This document shows, piece after piece, positions 5,084-5,894 of a stretch of DNA of 5,894 nucleotides. The notes beneath the pieces were generated by a model, which searched no databases, was not told the DNA's origin, and saw nothing but the letters and a program-made list of their open reading frames with translations. Made by a program: the position numbers and the translations under genes. The stretch is from Chloroflexota bacterium. GTDB lineage: Bacteria > Chloroflexota > Dehalococcoidia > UBA3495. Within the stretch, counting starts at the first letter, position 1. Each line of letters begins with the position of its first letter. The stretch covers positions 1 through 5,894 of the forward strand of contig JACZRM010000120.1 in NCBI GenBank assembly GCA_022576105.1. The letters run 5' to 3'.

Positions 5084-5863
5084 GCAGGTGACTGCACTCC
5101 CACGTGGTTCCTGGACGGCTCAAAGATTGCCTTCACCTCAGGCCGTGATTGGTGCAGTCAGAATCAGCCCACATGTGAGGACCCATCACACATTTACGGG
5201 GTATCCGCAGACTTTCCAAGCAGAACTATATACGTAATGAAAGCGGATGGCAGCAATCTGAAGGTTCTAACTGATTGGTCGAGCTCGGGCCTATTCCCGA
5301 GCTTAGGCCCCACTGCGTCAACAGAGGCTATCGCAGCCGCCCCGCTTCCTCCTGCTGTTCCTGTGGGGCTGGCTATCGGGGACTTCCCAACAGACGACTA
5401 CACCTATCGCGAAATGATAGTGGCCATAGCCAGCGGTGACTTCTCTTCGGTGCAGGATACCCCCAAAGCCCGTGCCCTGATCTTCAGTATCATGCAGCAA
5501 CTGCACCTGAGGTGCGACGACCCAAAGGGGCTACCTCTTCGGGTGCCACTAGGATCCGTTTTTTCTTACGCAGGGGCACCTTCGAATTACCCGGGGGGAG
5601 CTACGGATTTTGAAGCCGGGTTTGCACATTTCTTTGAAACAATACTGGAAATGCGAACTCTCGCAGAACAAGGGGACCTGGTGTCCGGTGCCATGCGAGT
5701 AACGGGAATGTCTATTATGGGAGGTGGCTTTGATCCAGCAGCGTTAGAAGACGGAGCGAGGCTCGTGGAGAATCTCGGCTGTGATTCGCCGAAATTAGAA
5801 CAGTTTTGGCGAAATTTGAGCTTCGTCATAGGCTCCCGTGCCCAGAAAACGCCGATCCGTTAG
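5075..5863 (+). pseudogene. 5'-truncated PD40 propeller with unknown C-terminal domain
   Basis: An open frame of 262 codons whose N-terminal part is a PD40 blade: TPTWFLDGSKIAFTSGRD at residues 8-25, then TIYVMKADGSNLKVLTD at 51-67 after a loop with Cys27 and Cys34. A Pro/Ala-rich linker (about 85-98) leads to an unrecognised C-terminal region (100-262) with predicted helices, for example FEAGFAHFFETILEMRTLAE (179-198), and Cys147 and Cys236. The only starts near the 5' end lie in the 11-bp repeat at the IS remnant, and the sequence upstream is C-rich with no SD. A true propeller gene would have several more blades and a signal peptide. I read it as the 3' end of a larger, probably exported, propeller protein decapitated by the IS event. 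It could still be expressed by chance. Confidence 0.6.
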
Positions 5864-5894
5864 CCATGCAGGCTGTGTGATGGACAGGACACTG

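Noticed and set aside
4959..5237. 92-codon plus frame across the IS remnant
   Set aside because: It is antisense to the transposase remnant and out of frame with the PD40 blade; a by-product of both.
1..5894. CRISPR array, tRNA, rRNA or attachment sites
   Set aside because: No regularly spaced direct repeats, cloverleaf-like segment or rRNA motif was found on either strand. The only tandem repeat is the 11-bp unit at 5056-5083.

Overview
The window looks like a piece of a moderately GC-rich environmental bacterial chromosome. It has two parts: a compact, intact metabolic cluster on the left, and a remodelled accessory region on the right. Start codons are ATG, GTG and TTG, and the SD sequences are recognisable. 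The style of the AAA ATPase and the CTTCGACAAGCTCAG-type dispersed palindromes remind me of Chloroflexota (SAR202 or Dehalococcoidia-like genomes). That placement is recall-based inference, not something the sequence proves.

Left part (1-2888). A REP-like palindromic repeat (94-187) lies beyond the end of a minus-strand pair: a VOC-superfamily metalloenzyme (1638 to 1249) followed after 40 bp by a DHDPS/NAL-family pyruvate-type aldolase (1208 to 279). The pair is divergent from a plus-strand Gfo/Idh/MocA-family oxidoreductase (1851-2888). The 212-bp divergent intergenic region is unusually structured, with CCAAT/ATTGG inverted repeats next to the VOC start, four consecutive short perfect stem-loops at 1731-1792, and a consensus TATAAT with GGAGGT ahead of the oxidoreductase. 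The shared control region suggests one catabolic module acting on a sugar acid or other hydroxy/keto acid. Both the aldolase and the oxidoreductase lack residues that define their best-known relatives, so the substrate is unknown.

Middle (2889-4736). About 310 bp without a convincing gene is followed by a good sigma70-type promoter (TTGACG, 18 bp, TATTAT at 3202-3231). A roughly 170-nt leader with alternative pairing possibilities then leads into a TTG-initiated AAA+/Orc1-Cdc6-like ATPase of 442 codons. The ATPase has intact Walker A and B motifs and no recognisable partner.

Right part (4737-5894). This is genomic scar tissue. A fragment of a PD40/TolB-type beta-propeller on the minus strand abuts the right end and C-terminal coding remnant of an IS3-family transposase, also on the minus strand. 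On the other side of the remnant a second PD40 fragment, fused to an unrecognised C-terminal domain, points away on the plus strand. The head-to-head propeller halves around an IS remnant suggest inversion or successive insertion and deletion. No CRISPR array, tRNA or rRNA was seen. The AAA ATPase and the broken propeller locus are the most unusual accessory content, but I do not see a complete new multi-gene system.
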